A stretch of DNA of 7,316 nt from an uncultured Clostridia bacterium (GTDB lineage Bacteria; Bacillota; Clostridia; Christensenellales; Borkfalkiaceae), in contig CAKQWM010000025.1 in assembly GCA_934278995.1 (NCBI GenBank), positions 1-7,316 on the forward strand, in the 5' to 3' direction. This document shows positions 5,728 to 7,316 of the stretch, piece after piece. The notes under the pieces were generated by a model, which saw only the letters and a list, made by a program, of their open reading frames with translations, searched no databases and was not told the DNA's origin. Positions within the stretch are counted from its first letter, which is position 1; each line of letters opens with the position of its first letter. The position numbers and the translations under genes were made by a program.

Positions 5728-6685
5728 TATAAAAGAAAACTATATATACAACTTGGATGTAGAGCTTTTAAAGATTCTTTTAAAAGATCGATCTAGCAAT
5801 AAAAATATTATCTGGGCAACTGATAATTATAGCTCGCATGGTTGCGGTTATCAAAGTTGTGATTATATAACCGTAGAAGCTATTACAGGCTATCACGGAA
5901 GTATTATAAAGCCGAGAACGGAAAAGTCAAAAAAAGAGCAAACAGATCGCATCCGTAATAAAGCGGAGGTATTTACGCCTTCTTGGATTTGCAACAAACA
6001 AAACAACCTTGTGGATAATGCATGGTTTGGCACGGACTTTGTGTTCAATGAAGAAACCGACAAGACTTGGATAGCAACCACCGAACCAATTGTGTTTCCC
6101 ACAGCAACAGGTAAGGTATGGCAAGACTATATTAATGACGTTCGTTTGGAGATTACCTGTGGCGAAGCACCATATCTCGTCAGCCGTTATGATACTGTCA
6201 ACGGATATATGATAGAACTTTCACAGCGCATTGGTTTGCTTGACCGAAAACTTCGTATCGTGAGTGAAAATGTGCAGACAGAGGAAGATTGGTTGAAATG
6301 GGCAATCAAATCGTTTCAAAACACTTACGGTTATGATTGGCAGGGCGACAATGTGCTCCTGGCACGAGAAAACCTGCTTTTTACCTTTATCGATTACTAC
6401 AAGGCAAAGTTTGATAAAGAACCTGATATCAATATTCTCAAAAAAGTTGCCGAAATACTATCGTGGAACATATGGCAGATGGACGGTTTGAAATTTGTAA
6501 TTCCCGAAAGTTGTAAAGAGGTTGAAGAAGGACAACTGACTTTGTTTGATAGTAATGTTGGAAAGCAGTCTTGTCCTGGATGTGCCAGGAACGATCCTTA
6601 TGCACACACAGGTATTTATTGTATCATCAAGGATTGGAAAACCAACAAGAAAGTCACCTTTGTGTCCCTCTTAAAAAAAGATTGA
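5708..6685 (+). CDS. Restriction endonuclease 'subunit M' family protein (methyltransferase-like partner of GIY-YIG helicase)
   Basis: The protein is 325 aa. Conserved blocks are KAEVFTPSWICNKQNNLVDNA at 85-105, LEITCGEAPYLVSRYD at 147-162, RIGLLDRKLRIVSEN at 174-188, and YGYDWQGDNVLLARENLLFTF at 207-227. Then come SWNIWQMDGLK at 252-262 and a Cys/His cluster with C289, C292, H300 and C305 before GIYCIIKDW. This pattern belongs to proteins annotated as restriction endonuclease subunit M. The FTP motif and the CGEAPYL block resemble the start and SAM motif I of adenine methylases (FTP, then D-x-x-CG). However, I see no NPPY/DPPY catalytic motif, so methylase activity is unproven. The start at 5708 is an ATG overlapping the previous gene by 20 nt, with a weak GAAAGAAG upstream. 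The gene is distinctly more AT-rich than hsdM, consistent with separate acquisition. The helicase-nuclease gene follows about 13 nt downstream. Confidence 0.78.
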   Translation: MEKNKIDIKENYIYNLDVELLKILLKDRSSNKNIIWATDNYSSHGCGYQSCDYITVEAITGYHGSIIKPRTEKSKKEQTDRIRNKAEVFTPSWICNKQNNLVDNAWFGTDFVFNEETDKTWIATTEPIVFPTATGKVWQDYINDVRLEITCGEAPYLVSRYDTVNGYMIELSQRIGLLDRKLRIVSENVQTEEDWLKWAIKSFQNTYGYDWQGDNVLLARENLLFTFIDYYKAKFDKEPDINILKKVAEILSWNIWQMDGLKFVIPESCKEVEEGQLTLFDSNVGKQSCPGCARNDPYAHTGIYCIIKDWKTNKKVTFVSLLKKD

Positions 6686-6698
6686 TTGGAGCATTATG

Positions 6699-7316
6699 AT
6701 GAAAGATTTGAGCATACTTGATAACTTAATAATCGGTCGCGTAGAACCTCATATATATGCTTTTACCACAAATACAATTCCGAACTATCTGAAGGTTGGT
6801 GATACCTATCGTCCTGTTTCAAAGCGTCTAAGCGAATGGGAAGAGTATTATCCGAATCTTGAAAAGCAGTTTGAAGGCAGCGCAAAAATTACGGACTCAG
6901 TTTTCTTTCGTGATCATTCGGTACATTATTTTCTTGAGTCATGGAAACACCGCACGCGGCTTGAAGTTAAGGATATACCCGAGGGTACTTATTATTCCCG
7001 CGAATTTTTCAAAGAAGCAACGGTAGATGATATTAAGGATGCAATCACCGATATCCACGAAGATTATCACAGTAAAACAGGAAAATACCATTACTATGAT
7101 GCAAAAACTCAATTACCTACTACAGAGAAATATGCCTCTACCGGCATGTGGTTTCCCCGTCCGAATCAGCAGGCAACCATAGATGCGTTTAAGAGAGCCG
7201 TGGCGAACGGAAGAACACACTTACTTATGTACGCTGTTATGCGTTTCGGCAAATCCTTCACCTCTATGTGTTGCGCGAAAGAAATGGGAGCGAAACTCGT
7301 TGTCGTTGTATCTGCA
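6699..7316 (+). CDS. GIY-YIG nuclease domain / superfamily-2 helicase restriction protein, N-terminal part
   Basis: The first 206 residues are present; the gene continues past the right edge. Residues about 17-80 match a GIY-YIG (T5orf172-like) nuclease: HIYAFTT at 18-24 for 'GIY', YLKVGDT at 30-36 for 'YIG', conserved R43, then FFRDHSVHYFLE at 69-80 with E80 as candidate metal ligand. A helicase of the DEAD/ResIII type follows, with a Q-motif-like FPRPNQQATIDAF at 152-164 and the Walker A variant MRFGKS at 181-186, which lacks the usual first glycines. The likely role is ATP-driven DNA translocation and cleavage, paired with the subunit M-like protein. GGAG at 6688-6691 is 7 nt from the ATG at 6699; an ATG at 6696 is also in frame but only 4 nt away. 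The downstream helicase motifs cannot be checked here. Confidence 0.82.
   Translation, partial: MKDLSILDNLIIGRVEPHIYAFTTNTIPNYLKVGDTYRPVSKRLSEWEEYYPNLEKQFEGSAKITDSVFFRDHSVHYFLESWKHRTRLEVKDIPEGTYYSREFFKEATVDDIKDAITDIHEDYHSKTGKYHYYDAKTQLPTTEKYASTGMWFPRPNQQATIDAFKRAVANGRTHLLMYAVMRFGKSFTSMCCAKEMGAKLVVVVSA

Overview
The window looks like an accessory (defence) region from a Firmicutes genome, probably a gut Clostridia/Oscillospiraceae-type organism. The evidence is compositional and stylistic: strong SigA-like promoters with exact 17-nt spacers, GGAGG-type ribosome binding sites, small translationally coupled operons and moderate GC. The species cannot be named from the sequence alone.

Left arm (28-3072, minus strand). 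One promoter drives an AlbA_2/HATPase/winged-helix regulator-like gene. This overlaps by 8 nt the start of hsdM, the methyltransferase subunit of a type I restriction-modification (R-M) system. hsdM is split by a single extra base at 1002-1003, immediately before the SAM-binding motif DPACGSG. The rest of that system (hsdS, hsdR) must lie beyond the left edge, if present.

Middle (3073-4396). This holds a 44-codon plus-strand ORF ending in a branched terminator with a tandem 17-nt repeat, and then a minus-strand intrinsic terminator. Directly upstream of that terminator, in its transcription direction, is the 3' half of a tRNA-Pro(UGG), broken exactly at the 5' edge of the anticodon loop. That is the scar expected when a tyrosine-recombinase element integrates in a tRNA anticodon loop. 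By this logic the left side is the older chromosome and everything from about 3613 rightwards is, or was, an integrated element. To its right are a small DUF1871-like gene with its own promoter and a repeat-rich intergenic stretch.

Right arm (4397-7316, plus strand). A near-consensus promoter, with a perfect 10-bp inverted repeat flanking its -10 box, precedes four tightly packed genes. They are an XRE-HTH/DUF3990 (ADP-ribosyltransferase-like) protein, a 140-aa partner (candidate antitoxin), a 325-aa 'restriction endonuclease subunit M'-type protein, and a GIY-YIG/superfamily-2 helicase protein cut by the window edge. Spacings of +1, -20 and about +13 nt suggest one transcript. If so, a toxin-antitoxin-like pair and a two-gene restriction system share a self-regulated promoter. 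This is the most interesting arrangement in the window.
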